A stretch of 64,000 nt of DNA from Amoebidium appalachense (GCA_963693365.1 CAVNZM010000012.1:1984001-2048000), one strand, 5' to 3'. Counted from the stretch's first letter, positions 47,420-58,485 are shown. Notes: a model not told the origin generated them from the letters alone. A program made the numbers and translations.

Positions 47420-47526
47420 CTAACCACTTAGGTAGATGACGTCGCTGTTCACAGTCTTGAGGAGGGAAGAAGTACGGGGCTTAGACACCTGGACCCCACC
47501 GTAGAAGTAGCGAGCACCGTGGGCCA
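47420..47526 (-). pseudogene. 3' part of outer Polinton gene 3
   Basis: Encodes the last 34 residues or so of gene 3, up to its stop at 47420-47422. Separated from the rest (51230-52249) by the defective LTR element inserted at GGCCA (47522-47526). Confidence 0.9.
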
Positions 47527-48006
47527 TGTAAACAGTTGAACTAGTTAGGATAAGGCAGAGTACAACTGAATCAAAATAAAGACAGAGAACGGGTAGAAAG
47601 GCACACGCGGCCAGGTTGCTTTTACTATGGGCCGACTCAGTCTGTCTCAGACTTCACTGATGTGATCCCCGTACTGGGACGGCTTTGTTATATAGCCCCC
47701 AGGTTTCGGATCAAGGCCCAGGATTGGTTCATCCGCGGCCAGCGCGGGTGGCAACATGCCATTCGTGATTCTGGTGCGGTCCGAGCCAGTCAGACCTTTG
47801 TCCTATTTATGCAAACCTCTTATTGGTTCACTTCGTTTATGTGGTATGCAGCTGAAGAACCATATATGGTTCAATTCTTAGGTCAGAGTAAGTCCTATTG
47901 GTGCGGACATAATATTTATGTGATATTCATGACAAAGCACGAATCGTGTGGTAGTAGATCACATTCTTTAGTAAACATGTACAGTTCAGGTGTACAGTTG
48001 TTTACA
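47527..48006 (-). repeat. 3' LTR of the non-autonomous element (480 bp)
   Basis: Read on the minus strand this is the downstream LTR. It lacks the internal duplication present in the other LTR; otherwise I see one difference over the shared part. A TATATAA-like box is kept near 47690. Confidence 0.92.
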
Positions 48007-50601
48007 CTCCCCCCCTTGTCGGGAGCCTGGTGGTGTCGTTAGACAAGCAAACCACCAGGCTGAGAGGCGATAAACAACCTTCAGCGAGAATTCTTGTGTG
48101 TGCCGAGCTGCTGGACAGAACAGAGCAAGGACGGTGGAATAGAGTTGTGCACGTCTATGAGCACTTCTTCATTTGCCAAAACGTAAATTCATGCAGCATT
48201 CTTCTGTGATTTCATTTTCGTGGCGAAGATTGTTGCAGAGTGTGCGTGCGAATAATTCGCTAAGCCTTCGTCTCTGTGCTTGGCTTTTCTGTAGAAGTAG
48301 TATTTTCCTTTTTGGGAATTTTTCCTTTTTAGGATACTCCCGCAGATTCGTTTTCAATTGCGAGTAATTTGGTTGTGTGGATGAATGATCATACCAAACA
48401 TTCGATAATGAATATAACTCAAGCCTTAGGTCACTTCGTACTCAGGTAGTGGTGGATAGCTTCAAGGCTTAGCCACTGCTCCTTATCCCGGTTCTACCTT
48501 AAGACTGTAAGGCGAGTCACCATGGCCGGAAAAGCCACTTCTTTCATGAACAAAGAGCACTTCTTTCCTTTCAGCTTTAACCCTGCATCATCGGAGCCGG
48601 GAATAACATGAATAAAAATGCCCTAAGTGTTCTTCGTTGGGCGACATAAAGAAATATATCAGCCCGTCAGAACCAGTAAAAACCCGGTTCATAATTCATA
48701 AGAAGAGGGTAGGCAGAGCAAGTCTTCTTCAGAAAACACATGCTTCCATTCGTGAGCAGTTTTCGTATCCCATTTGCCAGCCATTTTCGTTGAGCAGGGG
48801 GATTCCAGGCATAATACATTCTTCTGGAGGCTTGGCCTAAAAAGAAAAGTCGTCGGAGTCGCCCTTTCTTTTGTAAGCAACTTCGTGAGCGCGCTTCGTG
48901 TTTTCATATCCTCCAGTGCAGGTCTGGATGGTGCCCCATCCTCTGCTTCATTTGTAGGTGGCCCTACTGTAGGTTCTGTTCGTTGTGTGGAATACCAAAA
49001 CCATTCGTATTCGTGGAACTGCTTTGTGCTGTGCTTTCTTTCGTGTTGGTGTTCATGAAGTTACCCCGTTCACACACCCTACTTCTTACATACATTAGAT
49101 GTAAGTAGCTGCCTGGTGAGTGTGTGGTTCGTGTTCGTGGCATTCTTCTGTTCCTTCGTGAGAAGAATATTCGTTTTAGCAGAGGTGCCCAATAAGGCAG
49201 CTTGTGGGGTTGTCTCCCGCATGTGCCCATTGGTGGGGTATGCACGTGCTAAATTGTTACAGTGTCATCATATTGCAAGGGAATAACATGGTCACCTCCG
49301 TACCAGGGCCTAGTAGGTACACATGATGGTCCGATGTGTTAGTCAACAACACCTTGCATTCGTATTCGTATTTGTCTTCCACGTCACTTTCTTCAGTAGT
49401 GAAGGAGGGTATTCGTAATTCGAAACTGAAAGGCTTCCAGCCAAAATACTGACACTGTATGATGGGGTTGTGAGGGAGCGGTGCCCATACCACATTCTTT
49501 TGTTCTGGTGGGGGTGTGCCGGCAGCTAGTGCAAGGCTTGACAGTGTAATTGGTATGTTACACCGTATTGCCACAGACGGGCATTCACCTTAAAATTCGT
49601 ACCCAACACCTTCTTTGTTTTTCACATGCATGAACAAAAGTTCTGCATCGACTTTATTACATGCCTTTTGTGCACCAAGAGTGCAAATTCGTTAGGGCGT
49701 GGCACCAGGAAGGGCCGCCATACATGAGTCAGGCATATGTTCGTAATGTGTTTAGGCATGCCAGCATACATTCATGCGCATGTTGTGCATCCTGGGCGCT
49801 AAACTATGGGGCATGCTGTATTCGAGAACAGCAAGGGATTCGAAGCATGCATGCAACACTACTTTCATAAGATCTTAGGTCCTACATGCTATAGCAACAG
49901 CGACTATCTTCTTCGTTAAGTGCATTTGTGCTGAAAGTGGCCGTGCATCTGGCTTGCGAGTGTGGACGTGCATGCGGTGGCATGGACACGATGGCAGTGT
50001 GCAATAGGGCAATGCACGCAAGGGCAACGGTTTTATTTTCTTCCTAACATAGAGGGGGCTGTGTGCATTGCAACCCAAGCAGTGTTGTGCATTCGTCCTT
50101 TCATTTTCGTATTTCCAGTTCATTTTGCTTTCGTTTTTCGTTTTTTGTCGTTTGATAACTTCGTTACTTCGTTTTGTTTTCGTGTTGCATTCATTTCGTA
50201 TTTCCTCTATGCAATCGTTTGTCGTTAATTCTTTATTTCATTGCGTATTCGTGATGGTTCGTTTTTCGTTGGTTCATTGCTTCGTTAGCAATTCTTTATT
50301 CGTTTGTTCGTGTATTCGTTGTTTCGTTGTGTATTCGTTTTTCTTCACATTTTTGATGTGTCGTAGCAAAAGAAGTTTTACATGCTTTCAATTCTTTCCG
50401 TGTAGGTGGGCTGGCCACTTCAAACTTGTAGGTGTATATATTCTAAGCCGGACAAGGAAAGATGTGCCTATCATCGGGGTAAAAAGGATTGTGATCGGCC
50501 ATGGGAGATTCTTGAGCTGATTGAAAGATGTGAGATTCTTGAACTGATTGAAAGATGTGAGATTCGAAGGATGCGAGATTCTTGAACTGCGCGGTCGCCA
50601 A
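48007..50601 (-). pseudogene. decayed gag-pol interior
   Basis: On the minus strand from the primer site: a start resembling gag (MADHNPF, near 50500) that stops quickly; an AACGAA-rich stretch (50090-50340 as TTCGTT) matching the Thr/Asn-rich gag repeat; a protease-RT linker frame (49574-49257); a short frame with KMAGKWDTKTAHEWKHVFSEED (48907-48689) like the residues before RT; and an RT scrap at 48530-48595. None forms a complete domain. Confidence 0.8.
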
Positions 50602-51229
50602 TGTAAACAGTTGAACTAGTTAGGATAAGGCAGAGTACAACTGAATCAAAATAAAGACAGAGAACGGGTAGAAAGGCACACGCGGCCAGGTTGCTTTTAC
50701 TATGGGCCGACTCAGTCTGTCTCAGACTTCACTGATGTGATCCCCGTACTGGGACGGCTTTGTTATATAGCCCCCAGGTTTCGGATCAAGGCCCAGGATT
50801 GGTTCATCCGCGGCCAGCGCGGGTGGCAACATGCCATTCGTGATTCTGGTGCGGTCCGAGCCAGTCAGACCTTTGTCCTATTTATGCAAACCTCTTATTG
50901 GTTCACTTCGTTTATGTGGTATGCAGCTGAAGAACCATATATGGTTCAATTCTTAGGTCAGAGTGAGTCCTATTGGTGCGGACATAATATTTATGTGATA
51001 TTCATGAGCCAGTCAGACCTTTGTCCTATTTATGCAAACCTCTTATTGGTTCACTTCGTTTATGTGGTATGCAGCTGAAGAACCATATATGGTTCAATTC
51101 TTAGGTCAGAGTGAGTCCTATTGGTGCGGACATAATATTTATGTGATATTCATGACAAAGCACGAATCGTGTGGTAGTAGATCACATTCTTTAGTAAACA
51201 TGTACAGTTCAGGTGTACAGTTGTTTACA
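50602..51229 (-). repeat. 5' LTR of the non-autonomous element (628 bp, internal duplication)
   Basis: Carries a 148-bp tandem duplication (about 50857-51004 and 51005-51152, starting at AGCCAGTCAGACC) that accounts for its greater length than the partner LTR. Confidence 0.92.
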
Positions 51230-52249
51230 GGCCATCTTGTTGTTGTTGTTGTTGTAGGTGATGTTTCTGTTGCAGCTGCTGCAGATGGTGTAGAGGGGGG
51301 CACGGTTCTCCTTGTGATCTGGGGCAAGCTCCGGGACAGACTTGCGCCGTGACGGGGCCTCCTTGGCAATGTTTTTCTTGATCAACCCTGCAAAGTGAAT
51401 CTTTTGACCTAAACCACACGCACGCTCCTCTGCAATAGTGCGCAGCAGGGCCTGCATTTCATGCAGGATATCCAGGGGAACCCCTTTGAAGATGGGTGTG
51501 GACTTTAACTTGGCAGCCTTGGCAGTGGCCACCATGGCCTGCAGGAATCCTACAAGAACATGGGCCAGGAGGTGCACAAGCTCGTCCTCACGGTAGGGAG
51601 ACACAGTCCCTGACTTGCACATAGCGGCAATGGGCTGCCAGCCGTCCTCTACCTGGTGCATGTACCTGTGGATGTAGTCGCCAACCAGCTGAGGATCTGT
51701 CTCGGCCTTGTACCTGATAGACCTGTCGTGCTCGTTGAACAGTGGCAGGAGGAGGTCTACCACAGCAGCCGCCACCCCCTTGAGCATGAGGGCGTTGCGG
51801 CACGCGAGTGTTAGCTTAATCGAATCGGTGTGCAAGTCTGCCAGGTCTGCCAACCCACGTACGTTGTCACGCAACAGTGCCTCAGGCAGCCACATCCCAA
51901 CAAAATCGTTGTGACCAGCGAAGCGTTTCTGGAAGTAGACTTTCCCCCCTGGGTTGTAACCAGCCTGGAAGAAGCCATCAACCGTGGCGGGATGGAGGTA
52001 GGCCGAGTTCTCCACAACACCGGGCTGTGCAGCATACCCCTCAGCCAGTGTGCGGTGGAGCTTGTAGAAGGGGTCAGGAACAAGGGCGGAAACATCTATG
52101 TCGGCCCAGGAGAAGGTGCGTAGATCATTGAAACAAGGATAGCCAAAGGATGTGACCATGGGTGTAGGTACAGAAAGGGCGGATGCTGCAGCAGCCTGAG
52201 CAACAGCTGTACCATTGCAAAGAGGGGGTAGGGGAGAGAGAGGGTTCAT
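51230..52249 (-). pseudogene. 5' part of outer Polinton gene 3
   Basis: From the ATG at 52249 (MNPLSPLPPL) to the Asn repeat, where the LTR element interrupts it. A 1-bp deletion lies upstream of the ATG, outside the product. One residue change (Q for E in CGLGQKIHF). Confidence 0.9.
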
Positions 52250-52518
52250 GTTTAAAAAGTTCGCTGTTTGCAAAAAGGCAGGCTAGAGTGGCTTAGAATA
52301 AAGGAAAAATGTTTGAAGAATGGACCGTTTGCAGGTGGTTTTTTGTGCCCTCCGGCACACATGCTGCCATTGCTCCAAACTTTGGTGACTCGCGTTGCAC
52401 TAGGCGGCCAATCAAAGCGCAGGAAGGCTACCAATGGAATGAAAGTCAACAAACCTTATTGGTTCCTCGCACCGCCCGCCAACGGTGTTTCCTGTGTGCA
52501 CTTACCATATATGGGTTT
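52250..52518. promoter_or_regulatory. gene 3 upstream region, outer copy
   Basis: Contains GGCGGCCAATCAAAG at about 52404, an intact internal copy of the terminal repeat motif; the inner copy has lost one base here. Confidence 0.55.
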
Positions 52519-53133
52519 TCAATTAGCTCTGCGACCCGAGACGTGTGGCGGCCTGGCTGGTGGCCAGACGTAGGGTTTGCCACCCACAAGCACCTGTGCA
52601 CCGCCCCCTCCGCCCCCTCTCCACTCATAACCACCACCTGTGTGCGGGCGTGTACCCGTGGGCACACTGCCCCCACCACCACTACTGCCTGCAGCGTTGT
52701 ATGGACCATAACCCGCAGCATTCTGTGCAGTGTGTAGCATATAGTTACCCGCGTCCCTTGTGCCATTCCTCAGTGTCTTCCACGCGCTGAACGAGCCATT
52801 CTGGATCCCCTGACCCACATGCTGTGTGCCCTGCAGGGCGGCATCGCCTGTGGCACGTGCGGCCCCTTTGAGCCCCTTGAACGCTGTCCCCCCCACCTCC
52901 CCGGCCTTTTCTGCACTGTAGGTGGCTGCATCTGCTGCCTTGTTGTACATGTCGTTACCCACCCCCCTTGCTATGTCCCCCTTGTGTTTCCACGCATAAT
53001 ACCCCCCTGCCCCCAAGGCAGCACCGCCTGCCAGAGCCCCCACCCACTTAGCCACCTCTGACGCCTTGTTTGGTTGGTTTTGCACGTAGATGACGCGCGT
53101 GTTTCCGTTCCTGCCTCGCGATGACACACCCAT
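52519..53133 (-). CDS. Gly/Ala-rich putative virion protein, outer copy
   Basis: Intact 204-residue counterpart of 19749-20363, one residue change (D for Y in GNDMYNK). Confidence 0.75.
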   Translation of the reverse strand: MGVSSRGRNGNTRVIYVQNQPNKASEVAKWVGALAGGAALGAGGYYAWKHKGDIARGVGNDMYNKAADAATYSAEKAGEVGGTAFKGLKGAARATGDAALQGTQHVGQGIQNGSFSAWKTLRNGTRDAGNYMLHTAQNAAGYGPYNAAGSSGGGGSVPTGTRPHTGGGYEWRGGGGGGAQVLVGGKPYVWPPARPPHVSGRRAN

Positions 53134-53202
53134 GGTGGTGGTGTGGCTTGCACTTTTACTTATGTGGGCATATTATTTTTTATTGCCAGAGTCATGTTCC
53201 TG

Positions 53203-53472
53203 CTAGCGCACGACCCTGCCATGTGCACGCCTGAGTGCTGCAAAGGTAGGGCGTCTCCGGGTACTAGGAGCACGGTTGCCTGCTGAGGAGCCAGCCACAG
53301 TGGTTGGTTTAAGGAAAGAAGGGTGGCGTGTGTTGCGTGGACATATACTGTCTGCAATGGATCTTGCCATGGCCTGCTGGCCATAAAAGCTTAAGTCTGT
53401 GCGCGTGGCGTTTGACGTGCGCTCAGTGAGGGGTTGAAATTGGTCATTGAGCACAACTTGGTAGGTGGCCAT
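53203..53472 (-). CDS. small basic protein, outer copy
   Basis: 89-residue counterpart of 20433-20702 with one change (TDLSFYG for TDFSFYG). Confidence 0.65.
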   Translation of the reverse strand: MATYQVVLNDQFQPLTERTSNATRTDLSFYGQQAMARSIADSICPRNTRHPSFLKPTTVAGSSAGNRAPSTRRRPTFAALRRAHGRVVR

Positions 53473-53522
53473 GGTGGTGTGCTGGTACCTTATACACTCT
53501 ACCACACATTTTTATGATCTGG

Positions 53523-54068
53523 CTAGAATTCCAACCCCAGCACACCCCCTGTCTTTGAGCTGCGCGGGTATGTCTCAGGCACCCACGACACTACACGTGG
53601 GCCACCCACTTGCTGGGGCTCTGTAAACAGAAGCAGGCACACGCCCTCTGGTGATGGTCTCTTGAACCCCTCAAACTTGACCCTGCCCCGCAAAATGCGC
53701 ACCTCTGCAGCGTACCTAAACGCCAGGTCATGAAACCAGCGTGCCTCTGTGCGTGCAGGTACAAGCAGTACGCTCTTTCTACCCTTTGACATGTACATCT
53801 GTATGGCCTTGCGTATGAAGGGGGAAATATCGGAGAACGGTGGGTTGACATAGCTGATTTTCTCGCTGGACCACACACTGTCATCTGTGAGTGCGCAAGG
53901 GTCCTCCCCCTCTCGCCAGGTGATGGGGCAGGGGTCATTGAGTGTGCCAAACTCTTTTTCAAGCGCTTCCAGCAGCCATGCAGGCGTCTGCACCTTGTCT
54001 GTGTCCACACCGGTCCTCCTCTTGTCCACCGTCGACTTGTACACTCCGCAGCAACTCCCAAGCCCCAT
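53523..54068 (-). CDS. Dam-type adenine methyltransferase, outer copy
   Basis: Counterpart of 20753-21298; NPPF kept, with N to S two residues earlier (ISYVNPPF) and P to Q near the C-terminus. Frame intact, so probably still functional. Confidence 0.85.
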   Translation of the reverse strand: MGLGSCCGVYKSTVDKRRTGVDTDKVQTPAWLLEALEKEFGTLNDPCPITWREGEDPCALTDDSVWSSEKISYVNPPFSDISPFIRKAIQMYMSKGRKSVLLVPARTEARWFHDLAFRYAAEVRILRGRVKFEGFKRPSPEGVCLLLFTEPQQVGGPRVVSWVPETYPRSSKTGGVLGLEF

Positions 54069-54385
54069 GATCACACAGTCCCGCACCTGTGTGCTGTGAA
54101 AATTTCGCGGGCCACGGGCCGGGCCGGATCCTGCCGGGTCCGGGTCGGAGCGGGCCGTAAATGGGTCGGGTGGTCCGCAAAGGGCAGATTCGGGTCAGGA
54201 CCAGTGGTCCGCACATGGAGGATTAGCCTGATTTGGCAGGTGACCAAATAGGGCTAGTTTTGACGGTTGCGGGTTGGTGGGGCGTCGCCTGTTTGCGCAA
54301 ACATTCCATTAAACCAATTTAAAACATAATTGCGGTCGCTCATTGGTGGGGAGTCTCTGTTTTTTTCAAGACATGGGAGGCTGCC
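54069..54385. promoter_or_regulatory. methyltransferase upstream region, outer copy
   Basis: Counterpart of 21299-21615 with the same CGGGTC-type word repeats. Confidence 0.5.
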
Positions 54386-55704
54386 CTAACGGCGTGCGTG
54401 CCTTTCACTGCGACGCAGACCCACTTGCTCCGGTTGATGTTCAAACGCGAGTTTTTTCCGTTCCCGTGCCTTGCGTTCTTCTTTTTCCTTTTGGATTTGT
54501 CCACGTGTGCCCTTTCGGGGCACCAGCTCACGGCCTTCAAACGCCAGCTCTTCCACGGCTTTTTCCTTGGCTGTCTCCTTACGGGCTTTACGCATCTCGC
54601 TGCTGTGCGGTACGGGCACACTGGTAGGTGGTACCTTCTTCAGCATGGTGTCTGGCCAAGCGTAGCGTAGGCCTGGCGTGTGTCTCCTCATCTCCCCTGT
54701 GGCTGCGTTGCGTAGGGCCCACCCACTTGCATCCTTGTAGGCAAGCGTGTAGACGTCCTTAGACCAGTTTCTGCCTTCTTTTTCAAACGGTCCCTTTGGT
54801 TTCTTGAGTGCACGTACGTGCACACCCTCTGTGTGGCCCATCCTTTCACGTAGCTTACGCTTCTGTTTCCTGTTCTCCAGCCACGTGTTGATGCTGTTCC
54901 ACCGTTCTGCCCGCTGGGTCATGCTGTCGGGGTCTCTGCCTATGGAACCATGGTACGTATCGTTGTAATCCTCCAGCACGTCTTCCAACCCTTCCCCTAT
55001 CCACTTGCCCGTGTTGTTGGTCTCCATGTACTTGGTCAGTCCTTGCTTTAGAGTACGGCGGAACCGTTCCACCATGGCTACATTGCGTGGTTTTCTGCCT
55101 GGTTTTTGCGGGAGAATGGTGATGTCATTGTCGCCGTAGTACTTTTTCATGGTGTTGCTAAGAAACTCCGTGCCCTTGTCCGTAAAGATTTGCTTCACCT
55201 CTGTAGGTTGTAGGTTTTCCTCCCCCTCGTTGCTTTCGTCCTTCATCTCCTTGATTGTGTGTAGGGCCTTATCCACTGCCCTCCTCATCTCTGGCCCGTT
55301 GCTGATGGTGAGGTGCTCACTCTTCCCGGTCCCCGAGCTCTTTGTTTTTATGGGTACGACTGTTGCTTGCCGCGTGTTCATGTCAATCACACTCAATCCC
55401 CCCTTGTACCCCCTGTTTGCCTTTGAGTAACGTGGCATGAAAAACAGGTCGGCTGCCACACTGTTTGGCCGTGCTGTTGTGGTGAGGTAGTCCTTCCTCT
55501 TAATCCTATGGGGGGCCATCACCTCCGTGAGGGACTCCTGCAGCCCCGAGTGTCTCCTGGACAGGTAGGCACGCACGGCCGGTTGCCCCACCCTCTTGTC
55601 TTTTGCTTTTGCACGATGCCATAGGGCTTGTACGGAGGGGGGAGCTTGAAGGTGTCGTAGGTTTCATCAATCACCTGCTCAATGTCCTTCCCGTGGGCCA
55701 CCAT
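54386..55704 (-). pseudogene. INT: Polinton integrase, frameshifted outer copy
   Basis: One G is missing from a G run near 55636 (six G here, seven in the inner copy), about 23 codons from the start, so the N-terminus and the core are in different frames. The core from 55591 is open and keeps D, D and E, with H to R after the Glu (VERFRRTL). Internal initiation could give a 401-residue product lacking the N-terminus; I consider it likely inactive. Confidence 0.9.
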
Positions 55705-55725
55705 GGTTGTTTCTTGTGCCTCCTA

Positions 55726-56316
55726 CTAGTCGGTCGACACTTTCTCCTTTGGGATTCTTCTTGGTCTGCGTGCAGCTGTGGTCTTTTTGGCTGTCTTTTT
55801 GGCCTTGGGGGCAGGGGGTGGTTGTAGCTTGATGGGGTGGTCGGGCATGAGTGGCCGGGGGTGCAATGGTGTGATGTCCTGCTCCGTGTCTGTGCTTGCG
55901 GGTACATCCTCATCGTCGTCGAGTAGTGTGAGCACGGAGGGTTGTTGCTCTTGGAGTGGTGGGGGAGAGGCGGGAGGGGTGGGGAAGGCAAAGAGGGGCT
56001 CATAGGGGGGTGTTGGGGAGAGGGCGTCGTGGGGAAAAGGGGTGTCTGGTCGGGGAAAGTTGGGGGGAAGAGAGGGGAAGGGGAAGGGGGTGGGGTACTC
56101 TTGCAGTAGCACGTCCCTTATGGTGCTTGCATGCCCTTTCAACCACTCTGTGAAGGATTTCCACTCTAGCCCCTGCTCTGTGCACACTAGCATGTCCCCT
56201 TCCTTGGGTCGGTATCTAGGAAAGACAAGGGTATAGGATTCGGTCGATGAGTGGGCTTGCACACCCACGTACTCTCCCGATCGCGTGAGCAGATTGAGTC
56301 TGTGTACGTTAGACAT
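55726..56316 (-). CDS. Pro-rich protein with basic tail, outer copy
   Basis: 196-residue counterpart of 22957-23547 with about five residue changes, most in the Pro-rich middle (LYEP to PYEP, SPF to FPF) and one E to G (WLKGHAS). Confidence 0.75.
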   Translation of the reverse strand: MSNVHRLNLLTRSGEYVGVQAHSSTESYTLVFPRYRPKEGDMLVCTEQGLEWKSFTEWLKGHASTIRDVLLQEYPTPFPFPSLPPNFPRPDTPFPHDALSPTPPYEPLFAFPTPPASPPPLQEQQPSVLTLLDDDEDVPASTDTEQDITPLHPRPLMPDHPIKLQPPPAPKAKKTAKKTTAARRPRRIPKEKVSTD

Positions 56317-56362
56317 GGTGGTTGTTTGCCTTTATTGTAGTTGCACATTTTTTCGCACCGTG

Positions 56363-57121
56363 ATGGTACCAGACAACTGGAGAATGATTGTCAACCTGGC
56401 TCGAATCTACTTTACGACATGCTGTGCTATCATGTGTGTTGCATTGGTTGCTGCATCCTACGGCACAGTCACAATGATACCAGAGTTCGCAAAACGTACA
56501 TGCATGTTCTGGCTCATCATCCTGCCCCTCACAGGTGTGGTCATGTGCCAAGCACAATGGGTGGCGTATGCCTGGCTCGACGTGGACACCCACCCTGACG
56601 TGGCCGGCCACTGTGTGATGTGGGCGCCCTACTGGCTGGGCTCGTGGCTGTATGTGGCCTCCCCCCTCGCCTACATGCTGGCAGCAGCGTGCTGGGCCCG
56701 ATCCATGCGTGTGACGACCACGTTGTTCTTCCCACGGGCCGTGGCGTACATGGTGTGTGCCTCCCTCCTCCCCCTAAGTGCCCTCTACGGCATGACGTGT
56801 GTGTTTGAACCGTCGGTGTTTGGCTACGTGTTTCTTGTGTCGAGGGGCGTGCTGGCGTGTGCCACCCTCGTCTGTGCACGGTACATGCTCTCCCTGTCCG
56901 TGCCCGTGCTCACCAGGAACATTGTGCTGTGCGTGTGCGTGCATGCAGGCCTTGCACTGGCGGGCATTGTGTTTGACGAGCTCCACTGGAACCTGTTGGA
57001 GTTTGGGTTTTTGGAGAACGGGTTTCTGACCACCTTGGGGTACACACTGCTCGCCTGCTGCCTGCTTGCCCTCTGGTACCTCATACTCTACTGCATGGAC
57101 GTGCTGGGCCCCTACACGTAG
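56363..57121 (+). CDS. seven-pass membrane protein, outer copy
   Basis: Counterpart of 23594-24352. The protein is unchanged as far as I can read, although there are silent base differences (for example at about 56510, 56548 and 56800). Confidence 0.8.
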   Translation: MVPDNWRMIVNLARIYFTTCCAIMCVALVAASYGTVTMIPEFAKRTCMFWLIILPLTGVVMCQAQWVAYAWLDVDTHPDVAGHCVMWAPYWLGSWLYVASPLAYMLAAACWARSMRVTTTLFFPRAVAYMVCASLLPLSALYGMTCVFEPSVFGYVFLVSRGVLACATLVCARYMLSLSVPVLTRNIVLCVCVHAGLALAGIVFDELHWNLLEFGFLENGFLTTLGYTLLACCLLALWYLILYCMDVLGPYT

Positions 57122-57123
57122 TT

Positions 57124-58485
57124 TTAGGGCATGGTCCATTTTGGCCCGTTGTCCCAGTCACCCACATCCACGACGTTGTGGTCGGGCCCGTACTTACCCT
57201 GGTTGTTCTTCCAGGCCTCGAGCTCGGCGGCGTAGTTGTCGTAGTCGGTGGCGGCCCGGCGTGCCTTCCTCTTGCCCATCTTGCCAATGCCCGTGCCTAG
57301 CTTCCCTCCGTACCTCTGTGCGAGTTTGCATGCCCCCTTGCCGACTGCAGACACGGCATCGCCGACCACAGGTATGAACCCCATCAGGTCCATCACACTC
57401 TCCACAATGTCCAACGGGCTTGGTTTGAACGTTTCCTCTTCGACGAAGTCTCTCAGCACGGGCACAAAGTTGATCTCCCTCGGCCTCACCATGAACCACA
57501 GGTCGTTTTCCTGCATGCTCTGTGGCACCTTTCCGTTGGGCATGTGTGCGCGTATGGTGTTGAGGTACTGTTTGAGGGCCGAGCCCACCGGTTCCCATAG
57601 CTGGTCCACCTCGTCCCAGGGGTCGGGGGAAACGGCTTCGTTGTAGTTTAGACGTAGCACCCGGCTTGTCACCCTGTACGTGAGCTCCATTTCCGGGTGG
57701 GGTAGTGACCCTTTGGGGCCCGAATACACGCTCTTGTTGGTCCCCCCCAAATCACCGACGGCGCTGACGGTGGTTTCGTATTGAAACATGACGCTGGGAA
57801 ACTTGTAGTGGACCTTGTAGTCAAGTTTCACGTAGCCCATGCGTGTGGTGGTGTAGTCGTTGGGGCCCCTGTTGGAGAAGTGCAGGAGGCCCGGCCTGAA
57901 GTACCGTGTCTTGGTTGTGCCCGTTATGGTCTCCTGCTCCTGTGCCCACACCCTACTCTTTATCCAGTTTGTGAGAACCTTGTCGTCGTAGGGGAACTTT
58001 CCGCCCCCGGGCAGGTCGGGGTTGTCCTCGTTGATGTAGTCCATGTGCCAGTCGTTGTTGGTGTCGTGCAGGTCCGTGTGGTCAACCTCTGTGTTGATGA
58101 TGGGCACGTCGTGCAGGTACTCGGCCTTCTCGACGACGACCTGGTTGAGCTCGTACAGCTGGCTGCTGTCTAGGTTGGCGGTGAGCTTGCCGGCAATGTG
58201 CTGCTGCAGCGGCTCCCCCCGGGGCACGGTGCCCATGACAATGTCGTACGTCATGAACGGTAAGACCCTGCTGATGCCCTTCTTGTTGTAGGCGTAGTTG
58301 TTGTTGAGGGGGTACGTGTTTGATGATATGACGGCCTCCATGGTTGGGGTGTAGGGCCAAAGGGTGGCGTGTCTTGCCTCGTCCGTTTCGTTTTCGTAGA
58401 AGTTGGTGTACGTGTGGCCATCGTCCTTGTCCTGCCCGTTTATGCCGACATGGTCGAACTTGAAGCATGCGGTTCGTGCAGACAT
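57124..58485 (-). CDS. large putative virion/fibre-associated protein, outer copy
   Basis: 453-residue counterpart of 24355-25716, with V to F (LMGFIPV) and H to Y (KLDYKVHY). The frame is open far upstream to 59115 because of a 1-bp difference, but the extra part is the shadow of the neighbouring gene. Confidence 0.7.
   Translation of the reverse strand: MSARTACFKFDHVGINGQDKDDGHTYTNFYENETDEARHATLWPYTPTMEAVISSNTYPLNNNYAYNKKGISRVLPFMTYDIVMGTVPRGEPLQQHIAGKLTANLDSSQLYELNQVVVEKAEYLHDVPIINTEVDHTDLHDTNNDWHMDYINEDNPDLPGGGKFPYDDKVLTNWIKSRVWAQEQETITGTTKTRYFRPGLLHFSNRGPNDYTTTRMGYVKLDYKVHYKFPSVMFQYETTVSAVGDLGGTNKSVYSGPKGSLPHPEMELTYRVTSRVLRLNYNEAVSPDPWDEVDQLWEPVGSALKQYLNTIRAHMPNGKVPQSMQENDLWFMVRPREINFVPVLRDFVEEETFKPSPLDIVESVMDLMGFIPVVGDAVSAVGKGACKLAQRYGGKLGTGIGKMGKRKARRAATDYDNYAAELEAWKNNQGKYGPDHNVVDVGDWDNGPKWTMP

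Larger units (their letters stand above)
47527..51229 (-). mobile_element. non-autonomous chromovirus derivative, minus strand
   Basis: Flanked by GGCCA at 47522-47526 and 51230-51234. LTR ends TGTAAACA/TGTTTACA, primer binding site (50587-50601), hairpin and polypurine tract (48007-48060) all match the complete chromovirus, in reverse orientation. The 2.6-kb interior keeps decayed pieces of gag and of the protease-RT linker (for example CKVLLTNTSDHHVYL at about 49300) and a scrap of RT (about 48530-48595). It lacks RNase H, integrase and chromodomain. It must have been mobilised in trans, probably by the complete family member. Confidence 0.92.
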
